54,364 nucleotides of DNA, taken from Salipiger sp. CCB-MM3 (lineage in GTDB: Bacteria; Pseudomonadota; Alphaproteobacteria; Rhodobacterales; Rhodobacteraceae). Of this stretch, positions 38,756 through 49,600 are shown piece after piece (positions within the stretch are counted from its first letter, which is position 1; each line of letters begins with the position of its first letter). The stretch covers positions 1 through 54,364 of the forward strand of contig NZ_CP014601.1 of NCBI RefSeq assembly GCF_001687105.1, given 5' to 3'. The notes under the pieces are model-generated. The model saw nothing but the letters and a program-made list of their open reading frames with translations. It searched no databases and was not told the DNA's origin. Made by a program: the position numbers and the translations under genes.

Positions 38756-39454
38756 CTAGATTGGAGTGCGGCGGTTCTTGAAGACGGTAGCTTGGATATT
38801 GTCTAGAGGGTGACCTATTTCTCGATATAGTGGTTCTAGGATGTTGATGTGGGCTTCGAATTCTATTTGTATTAGATTGAATGGATTCCAGAAGTTTATA
38901 ATGCTATCTTTATCAAAATACCAATCTCCTAAAATGCTTACATCATCGTTCTCAGACAGGGCGATATTTAGGACTCCGCTCGATTCTTTTGCCAATTGGC
39001 TTTCCCAGCTTTCCCTCCAATCTTTTTCCTTCCGAAAGACGACTACAGTTTTCACTTCGCGACCGGTGCGTTCAATGAACCTTTTGAGAAGAGACTGTTC
39101 GGTTGCCGTACGAAGAAAACATAAACCTTCTGCGGAGATCACAAGAGTTTCCTCGCTGAGCCCTGAAATCCGCTGTGCTATGTTGTCTAGTTTAGCAAGG
39201 CGCTGATTAGGAGTGAGTGAAGGAACCCCACCGCGGACGCGAGCGCCAGAACGAATTTCCTGACGCAACATAAGATGTGCGAAGTGGGCGTGATTTATAA
39301 TATTCCCCTGAACACGCTTACCATCGCGGAACCTAGGGCTGCGGATCGGGCGAATACCACTTGAAATCAAAGCAGTTCGGTTCTTTTCCAGACTTGCTTG
39401 GAATGATGAGGTTCCAGTCTTGTGCGTGCCGATATGAAGTATAAGTCTTTTCAG
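38756..39454 (-). CDS. Sulfotransferase-like protein, likely CTG-initiated
   Basis: The first ATG in frame (39370) would remove the PAPS loop. Reading further upstream, the frame is open to a CTG at 39452-39454 and gives LKRLILHIGTHKTGTSSFQA, the exact family start (compare MKRLYIHIGHYKTGT at 24488). The upstream codons are TAG CAA CTG. So the gene either starts at CTG or has lost its ATG by one base change. Later, VKTVVVFRKEKDWRESWESQLAKE is the 3'-phosphate-binding part. It is 232 residues with an AT-rich composition, and lies between transposase scraps, suggesting it moved here. The fourth sulfotransferase of the plasmid. Confidence 0.75.
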   Translation of the reverse strand: MKRLILHIGTHKTGTSSFQASLEKNRTALISSGIRPIRSPRFRDGKRVQGNIINHAHFAHLMLRQEIRSGARVRGGVPSLTPNQRLAKLDNIAQRISGLSEETLVISAEGLCFLRTATEQSLLKRFIERTGREVKTVVVFRKEKDWRESWESQLAKESSGVLNIALSENDDVSILGDWYFDKDSIINFWNPFNLIQIEFEAHINILEPLYREIGHPLDNIQATVFKNRRTPI

Positions 39455-39639
39455 TTGCTATCGCTTTCTTCGTGGCCTGACGCGGAGAAAACCGGCTTCG
39501 CGCAGGGTGCTTCGCAGTTCCCAATGCTGATTTGCCCTCCTCAGGTGTTCTAAGTCAAATACTAATGAGTCGAGCTTGAACAAGGCCATGGGCCGGCGAT
39601 GAACGCCCGCTAACGCGTGTTCCGGACCGGGCCCTCCAG

Positions 39640-40250
39640 CCAAGCGAGGCAAAGGACAAGAGAGTTCTCAGGTAGGCCAGGAGCGTGCGGATATTGTGCC
39701 CGCAGCCACACAAAACGGCGAAGATGGCATCGCCTGCGGCGCCCTTGGGCGTGTAGCCTGCAAGGCGACCATCGATTTTCATGTGGCCGATTTCCGGCTC
39801 GATTGCGCTGCGCCTCCGGAGTTGAGCCTTCAGCGGTTCGGTTACCCTGCGGGGCATTCCGGAGATCGGGTCACGCGTTCTGGTTAGGCCGTGGCCGTTG
39901 TCGCCGCGATCGACAACCGCGAGCTCGGTGAACGTCTCGACCTGCTCCAGCGCCTTGGCCAGGGGGTGGCCGTCGTATGGAATTCCGGGCATGCCCCGCA
40001 TGCCGACGATAAAGCCCTCATCTTTCGTCGTCGCGATGCAGACCTTACAGCCAAGCGCGAGCCTTCCCTTTCGAGATGCAGTCGACATCGGGCTCATGCG
40101 GCGCGTAGATCGTGCTCCGGCTTTTGGGCGCCTGGTGCAGCAGCTTCGACACGCGCGCTACGGTGTATCGACGGCTCCTCCGGGGACGGCATCGAGTTGG
40201 CGGCGAATGTCGCGCATGACACGCTCCGCGCGACTAACCGAAATCAGCCT
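39640..40250 (-). pseudogene. IS5-type transposase C-terminal fragment
   Basis: RAERVMRDIRRQLDAVPGGA, IYAPHEPDVDCISKGKARL (shifted frame), GCKVCIATTKDEGFIVGMRG, LAVVDRGDNGHG (second catalytic Asp), RRRSAIEPEIGHMKIDGR (catalytic Glu) and GDAIFAVLCGCGHNIRTLL are typical of the IS5/IS1182 group. At least one frameshift near 40085 and a missing N-terminus make it inactive. Confidence 0.8.
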
Positions 40251-40303
40251 CCGGCAAACCCGGGGCGGTTCACACCTTTCAGGTTGCCTTCACGCTGCGG
40301 TAG

Positions 40304-40330
40304 AAAAAGCCGCCTCCAACGGAGACGGCT
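40304..40330 (-). terminator. Intrinsic terminator of the 671-residue RTX gene
   Basis: On the minus strand AGCCGTCTCC-GTT-GGAGGCGGCT is followed by TTTTTC, beginning 33 bases after the RTX stop. The 10-bp stem has one G-T pair. Confidence 0.8.
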
Positions 40331-40362
40331 GAGCCTATGAGGGCTTGCGGAAGAGCATTCTT

Positions 40363-42378
40363 CTAGAATAGGAAGCTGTCCGCGGTCAAACTGGCTTCGT
40401 TGACGCCATTTATCGTAATTGAGTTGTCTCCTTCAAGAAGAACTAGCGTATCTCCATTTACCGTGACTGCACTGGATTTTAGTTCGGCGAATGAAGCGAA
40501 CTCTCCGTTTCCTGACAAATCGATGAGGTCGTTTCCCACCCTAAAATCAGAAATGATATCGTTTCCTACTTTGGTTTCGAACACAAACGTGTCGGCGCCA
40601 CCGTTGCCGCGCAGCGTGTCGTCATCCGCTCCGCCGATCAGTGTATCTTTGCCGCCGCCACCTACGAGACTGTCGTGTCCATCGCCCCCTAGTAGACGGT
40701 CGTTCCCGACACCACCATTGACGCGATCGTTGCCGTTTCCTCCTAATACGGTGTCATTTCCCGCGCCGCCATTTAGAATGTCTTTGCCACCCAGTCCCGA
40801 GATCTTGTCGGCGCCGCCGTTGCCATCAATACGGTTAGAGCCGCTCTCTCCGGTTAACTTGTCCTTTCGATTCGAGCCAATAAGATCTTCAAACCCAATA
40901 AAAAAGTCACCCTTGGCGTCCGAACCTGAAGAGCTTTCAGAAGCTAGGTTTACCGTAACGCCTGACGACGCGCTGGCATAGCTCAACGCATCACGTCCCG
41001 CCCCCCCAACGAGAATGTCGGCGCCTGCACCTCCTTCGACAGTGTCGTTCTGTATGCCGCCAGAAATAATATCACTACCATTTCCACCCAGAAGGTGATC
41101 TTTGCCCTTGTGCCCGGAAATTACATCGTCGCCATTTAGACCCTTAATTTTGTCATTTCCACCTCTCCCGAGGAGATCATCATCTCCATTAAGGCCAACG
41201 ATCTCATCAGATTTCATAGTTCCGATAAGGGCGTCATCGGAGTTGCCAATTTCGTAAGTTGAAATTTTATCGGAGTACAATCCGGTAGCAAGTAGAAATA
41301 CTCGATTCCCCATCTGCTTAATCGTCAACCCTGACGTATTATCCAGATTTTCGGTGGAGGTAATGGTTTGTATAATCTCCATTTCTTTGTCGTCATTAAG
41401 CGACATGACCAGTAGAGTATCCTGGTCTTGTGCTGTTGCCACGAAATAAGTTACACCCGCGACCTCCATAGACTGAATATCCCTGATATCCGAGTAGTCG
41501 CCGTTTACATAGTTAGGTGTTGCGGAAACAAATGTTAGACTTCCGTCGTTGGCCACTTCGTATACGTGGATTTGGTCATAGTAGTCATCATTCGCGACTA
41601 GGTAGGTGTGTTTTCCAATATCTGTGAGGACAAACCTTCCATAGTCGTCGCTGCTGCTTACCGAGTAGTTGTGTACATTTTTCAATCCACCATTGTCCGA
41701 CACACGGAAAACGCTGAATCCATGATCGCCATTGACGGCAGAGGTGAACAGGAAAGTCTTCCCATTTATTTCGTGAAAATCTAAATTTGTCACCCCATCT
41801 AGGAGAAGATCAGCGTTGTCGCTATCTGTTACGGCGTCCCTTTTTATCAACGTCCCGTTTTTTGTAACCTGATAGATTGAAACTGCGTCTGAATAATTTG
41901 CGGCTGCTGCTACGAACGTTTTGTTTCCAATCTGATACGTATCTAGATGGTAAGGGTCACGTAAAAGGCCTTGGCCGTCAGTCGGTTCGCCAGTGCCTGG
42001 ATAGTTTCTATAGGTATTGACAAATATTAGATGGCCGTCTGTACCTTCGCCGTCATCATCTAGGCGAAAAACAGTAAGAGCATCATCTGAATAAGAGGCA
42101 GCGATTAGAAAATTTTCATTTCCGACTTTCACAATCTCTATCTGCTCAACGGAGTTTAATCCGTAGGCAGTGCTGTTAGATAGAGAGGTGATGGGTGTCA
42201 GTGTGCCGTCACCATCCAAGGTCAGAACCTGTATTCCATCGTCTATTGCGGATGCAACGTATACATATGTGGTGCCATTGATGGTGTGTGTTTTCACACC
42301 GACAGGACCATCAAGTTCTGGGGAAGTTCCGAAGTCCTGAATGGAATCGATAAACGAAATATCACCGATAAGGTTCAC
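40363..42378 (-). CDS. RTX protein with an N-terminal beta-propeller-like domain
   Basis: Residues ~1-380 repeat a ~55-residue pattern: (I/V)…(K/N)G(K/N)TF(L/V)..A..(S/N)…(D/G)..S(V/I)(Y/F).(V/L)…DG.L. Examples are KTFVAAAANYSDAVSIYQVTKNGTL and KTHTINGTTYVYVASAIDDG. This looks like a seven-bladed lactonase-type propeller. Residues ~390-590 are RTX nonapeptides with one VTVNLASESSSGSDAKGDFF.GFEDLIGS spacer, and the protein ends in TADSFLF. The GTG at 42378 is preferred over the TTG at 42402 because AGGAGATGAT precedes it. It has its own terminator. Secretion by T1SS is expected. An enzyme or binding role for the propeller is unproved. Confidence 0.88.
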   Translation of the reverse strand: MNLIGDISFIDSIQDFGTSPELDGPVGVKTHTINGTTYVYVASAIDDGIQVLTLDGDGTLTPITSLSNSTAYGLNSVEQIEIVKVGNENFLIAASYSDDALTVFRLDDDGEGTDGHLIFVNTYRNYPGTGEPTDGQGLLRDPYHLDTYQIGNKTFVAAAANYSDAVSIYQVTKNGTLIKRDAVTDSDNADLLLDGVTNLDFHEINGKTFLFTSAVNGDHGFSVFRVSDNGGLKNVHNYSVSSSDDYGRFVLTDIGKHTYLVANDDYYDQIHVYEVANDGSLTFVSATPNYVNGDYSDIRDIQSMEVAGVTYFVATAQDQDTLLVMSLNDDKEMEIIQTITSTENLDNTSGLTIKQMGNRVFLLATGLYSDKISTYEIGNSDDALIGTMKSDEIVGLNGDDDLLGRGGNDKIKGLNGDDVISGHKGKDHLLGGNGSDIISGGIQNDTVEGGAGADILVGGAGRDALSYASASSGVTVNLASESSSGSDAKGDFFIGFEDLIGSNRKDKLTGESGSNRIDGNGGADKISGLGGKDILNGGAGNDTVLGGNGNDRVNGGVGNDRLLGGDGHDSLVGGGGKDTLIGGADDDTLRGNGGADTFVFETKVGNDIISDFRVGNDLIDLSGNGEFASFAELKSSAVTVNGDTLVLLEGDNSITINGVNEASLTADSFLF

Positions 42379-43104
42379 AGTATCATCTCCTGGAGGGGTC
42401 AAGTGCTGCGCAGCTTAGCGTTCGCTGGGGGTTTAGGAAGGTCTAAAATGGAGATTCATTGTATTTTTTTCAGTATGTTAGAGGAAGACCTCATAGGCAG
42501 TGCATGACGGCCGCAGCGTTGGCGATTTCAGAGAAGGGTGGCTGGGGGCAACGATCCTATCTGGTCGTGGCATGTCGTCGATCTTTTATTCATCTGAACA
42601 TTATTGCTATGCAGTCGCGCTCTGCTCCCTGGAAAGTCCGCGTTCTTCAGTTTCTCTGTTAGGGTTTCGGGCCGCAATGGGACCTGTCACATTCTGGCAC
42701 TGGCCCGGAGTGTCATTTGGGTGGCCTGTGGTTCGAAGGCGAAGAGGCTTTCCCTGCTTAGGGCAGGGTGCCTTCAGCGCGGATTGTAGAAGCCGTTTAA
42801 GTATTCGAGGACCGCTAGCTCTACCGCACGGTATCCCGATGGAGGTTCTTCGCTGAGATCGCCCAGGCGTGAGAAGCAACACCAAACGTCGGTCGTTCGT
42901 GGTACTTGGTGCTTACCGAAAATCCGCATCGCGATGGGCCCTTTGAGCAGGTGGAAGCCGACGGGGTCGTGCGCTCAGCTTCGAGCGGGGACGGTTTTGG
43001 TAAGGAGGTCGGCAGATGCCGCCACTGATCCAAGTGGCATGGTGCGCTTGACGAGTTGACGGGCTCGTCTTAGGGGGCGCAGGAAACTGCCGGAAGTTGG
43101 ATGA
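42379..43104. other. Intergenic region upstream of ugd, no gene recognised
   Basis: About 725 bases between divergent genes. Reading frames at 42500-42856 and 42821-43033 have no family features. The TTGG-type promoter DNA for the RTX gene should lie near its left end. I see no RNA gene or clear repeat. Confidence 0.4.
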
Positions 43105-44280
43105 ATGCCTAAGAAAATTATAGCTGTGGCTGGGATCGGTTATGTCGGCCTGTCAAATGCGGTTCTCCTCTCGCAAAACCATACTGTTCGGGCATTCGAT
43201 GTCTCGGAAAGCCGAGTAGAGATGGTCAATGCACGGAAGAGCCCGCTGATCGATCCTGAGATTGAACAGTTTCTAGCGGATGCCCCTCTCGATCTCGTAG
43301 CAACTACCGATCCGATTGAGGCCTTTTCCGGGGCGGAGTTCATCATCGTCGCAACGCCGACGAATTATGATCCTGAGACCAACTTCTTCGACACCTCGAC
43401 GGTAGAAGCTGTTATCGAAACGATCCGCAGTATCAACAGCGCGGGAACAATCGTTATAAAGTCGACCATCCCGGTTGGTTTCACGCAGGAGCTCTCCGCG
43501 CGGCTTGGCATCGATCAAGTGATCTTCAGTCCCGAGTTTCTGCGGGAGGGCAGGGCGCTTTATGACAACTTGCATCCGTCCCGAATTGTGGTCGGCGAGC
43601 AATCCGGTCGTGCGCGGGTCTTTGCAGAGCTGCTCAAAGAAGGGGCCCAGGATCCGGATATTCCCGTCCTTTTCACCGAGCCTTCAGAGGCTGAGGCGAT
43701 CAAGCTTTTCGCTAATACATATCTTGCGATGCGGGTGGGCTTCTTTAATGAGCTTGACAGCTATGCGCTGGCGCTGGGCATGGACAGCCGGCAGATCATT
43801 GACGGTGTGTGCCTCGATCCGCGCATTGGAGCGCACTACAACAACCCATCCTTTGGATATGGCGGTTATTGCTTGCCCAAGGATTCCAAGCAGCTTTTGG
43901 CAAACTATTCTAATGTGCCACAGAATCTGATCCGTGCCATCGTAGATGCCAACCGCACGCGTAAGGATTTCATAGCCGATCAGATCCTAATGCGGTCGCC
44001 GAGGCGGGTCGGAGTCTATCGGTTGGTTATGAAAGCTGGGTCCGACAACTTCCGGCAAAGCTCGGTGCAAGGTATCATGAAGCGTATCAAGGCCAAGGGC
44101 GTCGAGGTGGTGGTCTATGAGCCTAGCATGGAAGACACGGAGTTCTTCGGCTCGCGTGTGACGCACGATCTAGAAAGCTTCAAACAGGAATGCGACGTCA
44201 TCATCGCCAATCGCTGCACAGATGAGATCAGTGACGTAAGGGGAAAAGTGTTTACCCGCGATTTGTTTGGTGCGGACTGA
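43105..44280 (+). CDS. ugd: UDP-glucose 6-dehydrogenase
   Basis: Ugd oxidises UDP-glucose to UDP-glucuronate with NAD. The Rossmann start [20 protein letters not shown] is followed by [33 protein letters not shown], the lysine helix [17 protein letters not shown] and [15 protein letters not shown] with the catalytic Cys. The length of 391 residues matches the short Ugd type (E. coli 388). It stands alone on its strand, between transposon scraps and RTX genes. UDP-GlcA would make the plasmid's glycan acidic or supply UDP-Xyl/GalA routes. Confidence 0.95.
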   Translation: MPKKIIAVAGIGYVGLSNAVLLSQNHTVRAFDVSESRVEMVNARKSPLIDPEIEQFLADAPLDLVATTDPIEAFSGAEFIIVATPTNYDPETNFFDTSTVEAVIETIRSINSAGTIVIKSTIPVGFTQELSARLGIDQVIFSPEFLREGRALYDNLHPSRIVVGEQSGRARVFAELLKEGAQDPDIPVLFTEPSEAEAIKLFANTYLAMRVGFFNELDSYALALGMDSRQIIDGVCLDPRIGAHYNNPSFGYGGYCLPKDSKQLLANYSNVPQNLIRAIVDANRTRKDFIADQILMRSPRRVGVYRLVMKAGSDNFRQSSVQGIMKRIKAKGVEVVVYEPSMEDTEFFGSRVTHDLESFKQECDVIIANRCTDEISDVRGKVFTRDLFGAD

Positions 44281-44394
44281 TGAAGCACTCCAACTGGCCG
44301 AGAGGGTCTATTGATGTGATCTCTGAAGACTTCCCCCTTCAAACTTGGAGGCTTTGGCTGGGTAAGAAATGGAAACGCATTAAGGCATCGAAGC

Positions 44395-44485
44395 TATCGG
44401 ACGCTGGCTCCGAAGGCGCTCATCGCCGTAGATAGGCGACTGACCATGCACTAGAATTTGACTTGGAGCACTCGTTTGGGGCCTC
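44395..44485 (+). pseudogene. IS3 (IS407-like) OrfB 3' end remnant
   Basis: YRTLAPKALIAVDRRLTMH then TAG (44452-44454) corresponds to the last 19 residues of the intact OrfB (YRTPAPETFIPIDRRPTMH). The following ACTTGGAGCACTCGTTTGGGG resembles the IS right end. Only this end survives. A second such end in the opposite direction lies at 45530. Confidence 0.8.
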
Positions 44486-44501
44486 TCTGTAGAGACCCCA
44501 A
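44478..44501. terminator. Hairpin in the ugd - RTX convergent gap
   Basis: TGGGGCCTCT and AGAGACCCCA pair over ten positions with one mismatch, followed by AATTT. It may end transcription from ugd. A second hairpin, CTGCCCC…GGGGCAG with a nine-G run, lies at 44580-44600 next to the RTX stop. Confidence 0.45.
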
Positions 44502-44615
44502 ATTTAACTTAACAAGAAAACGCGCCCTGTATTTAAGTAAAAATCACGAGCACAGCGCGTGAACTTCATATTTCATGAGCTGCCCCTCGGGGGGGGGCAG
44601 TTTCACTCAAAATAA

Positions 44616-45377
44616 TTAGACAATTAAAAGGTCGTCGCGCAAATCCTGCATATTTTTGAAATCTTCGAGAACTAAACGTTCGTCGCCAAAGTCGAAGATC
44701 ATATTTCCGAACTTAATTTCCGCAAATTTATTAATCACTTGACGTTTTGTAAGGTCCCCATCCCAAAGGTCTGCACTCAAACTGACGGTATCAATGTCGT
44801 CTTGAAAATCAACAATCCGATCACGACCGTGGCCGTCGCCAAATACGAACGTGTCTTGTCCGGCGTTCCCCTCCAAAATGTCGTTGCCTTGGCCGCCGTT
44901 AAGAACATCCGCACCGCGGCCGCCCCACAGGGAATCTCGCCCAGCTCCACCCGAAAGCTTGTCGTTGCCTTTCCCTCCGGACAACTCGTCACCAGCGCCT
45001 CCGCCTTTCAGCACGTCTCTACCAGAAAAGCCCAGCAGAACGTCGCTGCCACTCCCACCATAGACTTTGTCTTTGCCTTTCAAGAGGTAGGAGTACGTAT
45101 CGACGGTTTCCCCATCCGCGAGTGTATAAAAGAACGTGTATGCGTCCGCTTCAAAATCTTGAAGTGAAAACCGTAGATTCGAACCAACCCATTCTTTTAT
45201 CCCGGTCAGCGACCCTGATATTTCACCATATTCACCATAGGAAAAATCGCCGAAGTACGTTCCAGTGCGATACCCGTCCGACACTGTAAAGCGAGCAGAG
45301 CTACTTTCTAAGAGATCCCCATACCAAACTTCGTCATTAGACATATCTAGAGAGACATAACTTCTCAGAACCGCCAT
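44616..45377 (-). CDS. Small RTX protein, 253 residues
   Basis: The ATG at 45377 (MAVLRSYVSLDMSNDEVWYG) is preferred, with GGAGTGAGCTT just upstream. The open frame to 45446 adds Cys-rich residues unlike RTX proteins. Residues 1-115 contain SYGEYGEISGSLTGIKEWVG and FSLQDFEADAYTFFYTLADG, then YLLKGKDKVYGGSGSDVLLG. This layout is shared with the RTX protein at 11996. Residues ~118-190 are RTX nonapeptides, and the protein ends in LRDDLLIV. It lies between two inverted IS3 end remnants, so it may have arrived as a unit. Confidence 0.85.
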   Translation of the reverse strand: MAVLRSYVSLDMSNDEVWYGDLLESSSARFTVSDGYRTGTYFGDFSYGEYGEISGSLTGIKEWVGSNLRFSLQDFEADAYTFFYTLADGETVDTYSYLLKGKDKVYGGSGSDVLLGFSGRDVLKGGGAGDELSGGKGNDKLSGGAGRDSLWGGRGADVLNGGQGNDILEGNAGQDTFVFGDGHGRDRIVDFQDDIDTVSLSADLWDGDLTKRQVINKFAEIKFGNMIFDFGDERLVLEDFKNMQDLRDDLLIV

Positions 45378-45500
45378 AAGCTCACTCCGACACTCACCTC
45401 CAGATGTAGGTACGTCACACACCAAGATTTGGAATAACTCCTTCAAAAGAAAAGTGTTTTATCCTGAAGGCGTTGCCAAAGTGACACGAAATTTCTGATC

Positions 45501-45605
45501 CGCCACCAAAGAGTGCTTTAACTGCAGTGCTAATGCGTGGTCTGTCGCCGATCTACGTCGATGAGAGCCTCTGGCGTCAGCGCCCGATACCCGAGAGCGT
45601 ATTGC
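45501..45605 (-). pseudogene. IS3 (IS407-like) OrfB 3' end remnant, inverted
   Basis: On the minus strand YALGYRALTPEALIDVDRRQ TTH ends at the TAG at 45530-45532, matching HSALGYRTPAPETFIPIDRR of the intact element. The sequence after it (AAAGCACTCTTTGG on the minus strand) is the decayed right end. It faces the remnant at 44395, with the small RTX gene between them. Confidence 0.8.
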
Positions 45606-46601
45606 GATGTAGCGCTTTCTCATCATTCGATGAGGATTTGGCCTCTATAAGCGAGTAGCAGAGCGTGCGTCTCCTGAGAGGGCCGCCTGACGGGGATTCG
45701 AGTGTGATGCTCAGTCCGACCTTGTGGTCGAGCTAAAGTCCAACCCCGAGATCGAGATCCTGGCAGCCGGGAACCTTCAGTGCCGGCGAAACCAGAACCG
45801 CGACGCAAAGTCATCCTAACGATGGTCCATCGCAGGATGGTCACAACGAGCTGACGGAACCGTAGGAGGGCATTGCCTTGGCTGTTGCGAAAATGTCTCT
45901 ATTTCGCGGAGTACTCAACTCGGAGCGTTCTTTGAGGGCAGATCATAAATCTCACGCGGTGATCAACACCTCTTAGCGCGTGGGTTCGCTGAACGCGATC
46001 TAACATCCCGTCTTGTCGAAGAATTGGCCGAAATGGCCACAGGGCTACCCAAGCCCAACAGCATGATGCTTTGGCCAATTTGGCGTGCATCAGGCGACTG
46101 AAGTTGGACAAAACGTCCAATAATATGCTTATTATCAAGCTCTTGCATGAAATTGTTTCGGGTTGTAGCCATAAGTCCGTTCGTTATCTGAACGTTGCTA
46201 AGCCCACTGGGTGAAGCCGTCGATGTGCCCTCAGGGCTGGTCTGGTTAAAGCCCTATAGGGCACTGATCGCCCCTGCTGTTTGCCGCCATAAAACCAAAC
46301 TACCGCGTTTTTGATCAAGAGCGCGCCCGGCTAACCTGTGCTTGACGCTTGGGGCCGCCGTCACGAGTGAGCCGATGAAAGCGAAACAACGCAATTTACC
46401 ACCATGCGTTTCCGGGACGGTGAAAGCGGCTGCGTGTATGGGGCGCGGTTGCGACATCCTGAAGGGCTTGTCAGGGACGCATCCGCCGGGAGTGCTGCGC
46501 TGGGCGCGGTCGTCTCGCGGTGGCGAAATCCGTGCTGTGGGCGCGGGCCGGCAATGGGGAGCCTCATTCTCCGATAGAGCGTCGGCAGTTGGATCGCGTG
46601 T
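45606..46601. other. Intergenic region of about 1 kb, no gene recognised
   Basis: Short frames on both strands (for example 45963-46172 minus and 46342-46614 plus) lack family features. The stretch separates the RTX/IS section from the primase-helicase cluster and may hold its promoter, but no motif was convincing. Confidence 0.4.
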
Positions 46602-49600
46602 GTGCCACGAGTGATGGACCAGCCTATGCGCGTGAACAAAGATATCATCAAGGCCGAAGCCGTCGCCAAGGCGGATAGCCTCTTCGAAATGGCCTTTGGC
46701 GAACGAGGGGCAAGCGGAGCCGCAGAATGGCGCCCTAGGTCAAAAGAGCGCTTCGCCATGCACATGCACGGAGGTAAACGAGGTGTTTGGCAAGTATTTG
46801 GCAGTGAGGAAAAGGGAGATATCCTGGACTTCTACGCGCGTTATGTTCTGAAAATCGAGGACACGCGACGAAACTTCTCTCTCTTGCTGAAGAAGCTAGC
46901 TGCAGAATTGGGCCTGTCGGCTGGAGAGGTGAGCCGACCCACTCCGCGCCAAGCACCACCTGCAAAAAAGGCGGCGCAAAAAGCAGACGCGAAAGCGCGA
47001 GAACAGCGAGAGCGCCGGAAAGCCGCGTTGGTTCAAGACGCACTGGCATGGTCTGAGGCGCTTTCTGGGACGCCCGCCGAGACCTATCTCGATAGCCGTA
47101 GCCTTGGCGCCCTTAGCACGCATCCGCATGTTCGCTGGCTGCCAGCTGGCGCAGTGCGTGATCTGCCCTATGCCAACTTCGGGAGTCTTGCCATTTTCGT
47201 AGCCGATGAGACTGGGCAGGTGACCGGCCTGCAGCGCGTCTTGCTGGATCGCACTGGGCAGAAGGCACGCGGTGTAAAACATCAGAAAATCTCAACTGGT
47301 CACCTGAAGGGGAGCTTCTTACGACTTCCCGGGCGAGAGCAGAACGGGCCGGTCTACGTTGCCGAAGGTCCGGAAAGTGCCCTGAGCCTTTGGTATGCGA
47401 CGGGAGAGGAGAGCTGGGCAGCGGTGAGTGTAAGCGGCTTCATGCACCTCTCACCTCCACCCGGTTGTAAGTTGGTCCTATGCCCCGATCAGGATGCGAA
47501 GGACAGCCAGGCAGGCAACACGTTCGTAGAGGCTGTCCAGAAGCTGCGAGACGAAGGGCATGCACCGGTCATTCTGCGTTGCCCCGAGCCCGAGGGATCG
47601 AAGGGCGATTTCAACGATACGCTCCAGCGCTTGGGAACGGATTATGTGAGGGGGTTTATTGCCGCGGGACTGCAGGACAGCGAGGTGCCCGTGCGCAATA
47701 GGGCAGGACAGTTTGTTGGGAAAGGCCCTGCGCATCAGGCCCAGGCACCAACAATGACGCCAACAAAAGAGATCCTCGTCGCAAAGGAAGCTCGACAAGA
47801 CCTGAATGCAGTCCTGGCGGAGTTCTTCGAAAACGCTAAGGACCCTGAAACGCAGGCGCAATCCCTGCTGATCAAGGCCAGTCACGGGTTAGGCAAGAGC
47901 CACGCTACGCTCACTGAACTTGCAAAGCACGCACAAACAGGCCTCAAGGGAGACATTGTCTTCTATGCGCCCACCTACAAGCTTGCAGAGGAGCACAAGG
48001 AGACGCTCGAGCAATTGGGGGTCACCGCCTTCGTCATGCGTGGACGCAATGCGCCGCAGCCGGGCTCAGGCCGGATGACCTGCGACCAGGCAGACCTAGC
48101 GCTGAAGATCGCGGGTGCCGGGGGTAATGTGCAGAACCAGCTCTGCCAGACTTGCCCGTTTCGTGGGGATTGCGCCTACATGAAGCAATGGCGGGACCTT
48201 CCTGCCGGGTCGGTTATTCGGCTTCACGTGACTAAGGTGCTGGCACGGCCAAAGCACGATCGAGGACGGACAGTCGCGTTGCGCATCATTGATGAGAGCT
48301 TCTTTGGCGCCCTCGCTGAGCGGGATGTCAAGAACTGGAATCAGCTTCAACGAAGCCTCCAGGCTCTTCCCAAATCGAAACGCGATCCGGTCGAGGCTGC
48401 CCTTCAGGCGCTGGGCGTCGCGGGACGCTCACTCCGCGAGGTCGACATGGCTGCCCTCGAGCATGTCGACCTCGCCGCCATCGCAAAGACACTTGAGCGC
48501 TTTTCGCAGGGACAGCTTCGCGGGAGAGCCTTTGGCTCGGATCTTGCGGCAAGGTGGGAGAGGGAGCTGCGTAAGCGTGCACCGCTGCGGTTTTTGGCCT
48601 TGGTCTTCCGGGCACTCGCCGACTGCTGCGCGCGTGGGGTGAAGATCAGCCAACGCGTGCACTTCTCGGCCCAGGGGCCAGACTGGAAGTTGCATCTGGA
48701 CCGGAGCCACGAACTCCCCAGAGATGCGCCCATCCTGATGCTGGATGCTGACGGCTCGGAGCGGATCCTGCAGCGCTTCGTCCCGGGTGCGAAGCTGGTG
48801 TCGATCGAAGCGAAGCGAAACGCAGAGGTGATCCAGGTCAAAAATCGAGTCTTCGGCAAGGGTACGCTGCAGAGGGAGCGGGTCCAGAAGGAGATAGGCG
48901 CGCTGCTTCGTAGTGAGTGTCTGCGGACGACCTGCTCAGGTGAGAGACCGAAAGTTCTTGCCGTGGCGAGCAAGGGCATCGTGGAACAGCTCTGGAAGCA
49001 GTCTGGCGGCGCAGAAACTAACGGGCGTGAGGTCGCCTGGGGAGAGACCTTTCTTGGAGCCGAATGGATTTGGTTCGGGCCGGGCGGGCTCGGAGTAAAT
49101 CGATTTCGTGACTATGACACGGTGATCGTGCTCGGGCGCGAGGAGCTGCCGGACAGTGAGCTTGAAGGCAAGGCTCGGGCGATCTTCGCAGATCGTGGCC
49201 ATCTCCTCGATTTCGCGGACAACGCTGTCTCCCAGAAGCGGCCTCAGGACGATCTGCCATGCGAGATGGCGGATGGCTCGGTTTGCGCGGTTCCTGCTCC
49301 AGCCCGGCGCGATCCTTTCGTGCGCGAAATCCAGATGCAGCACAGGGAGTTCAACAGCCGGCAGTGCATCGAGCGACTGCGCCTTGTGAACGCGGTTACC
49401 CCAAAGCGTGTCGTGATTGTCTCGAAGCTTCCCATACCTGGTATGCCTGTGACACGGCACGTGGCATGGGAAGAGCTTCTACCCTCGCGCGCGGACCAGG
49501 CGATCAATGAGGTCAGGCTCGGCAAAGGTCTGCTGCGTGTCACCGCGAAAGGGTTGGCAGAGGATGCTCCGCTCACCTTCGAGACTGCAAAAGCCGCAGA

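Noticed and set aside
38421..40250. One IS5-type element split by the sulfotransferase gene
   Set aside because: The N-terminal fragment lies downstream of the C-terminal fragment on the minus strand, the wrong order for a single interrupted element; two separate fragments are more likely.
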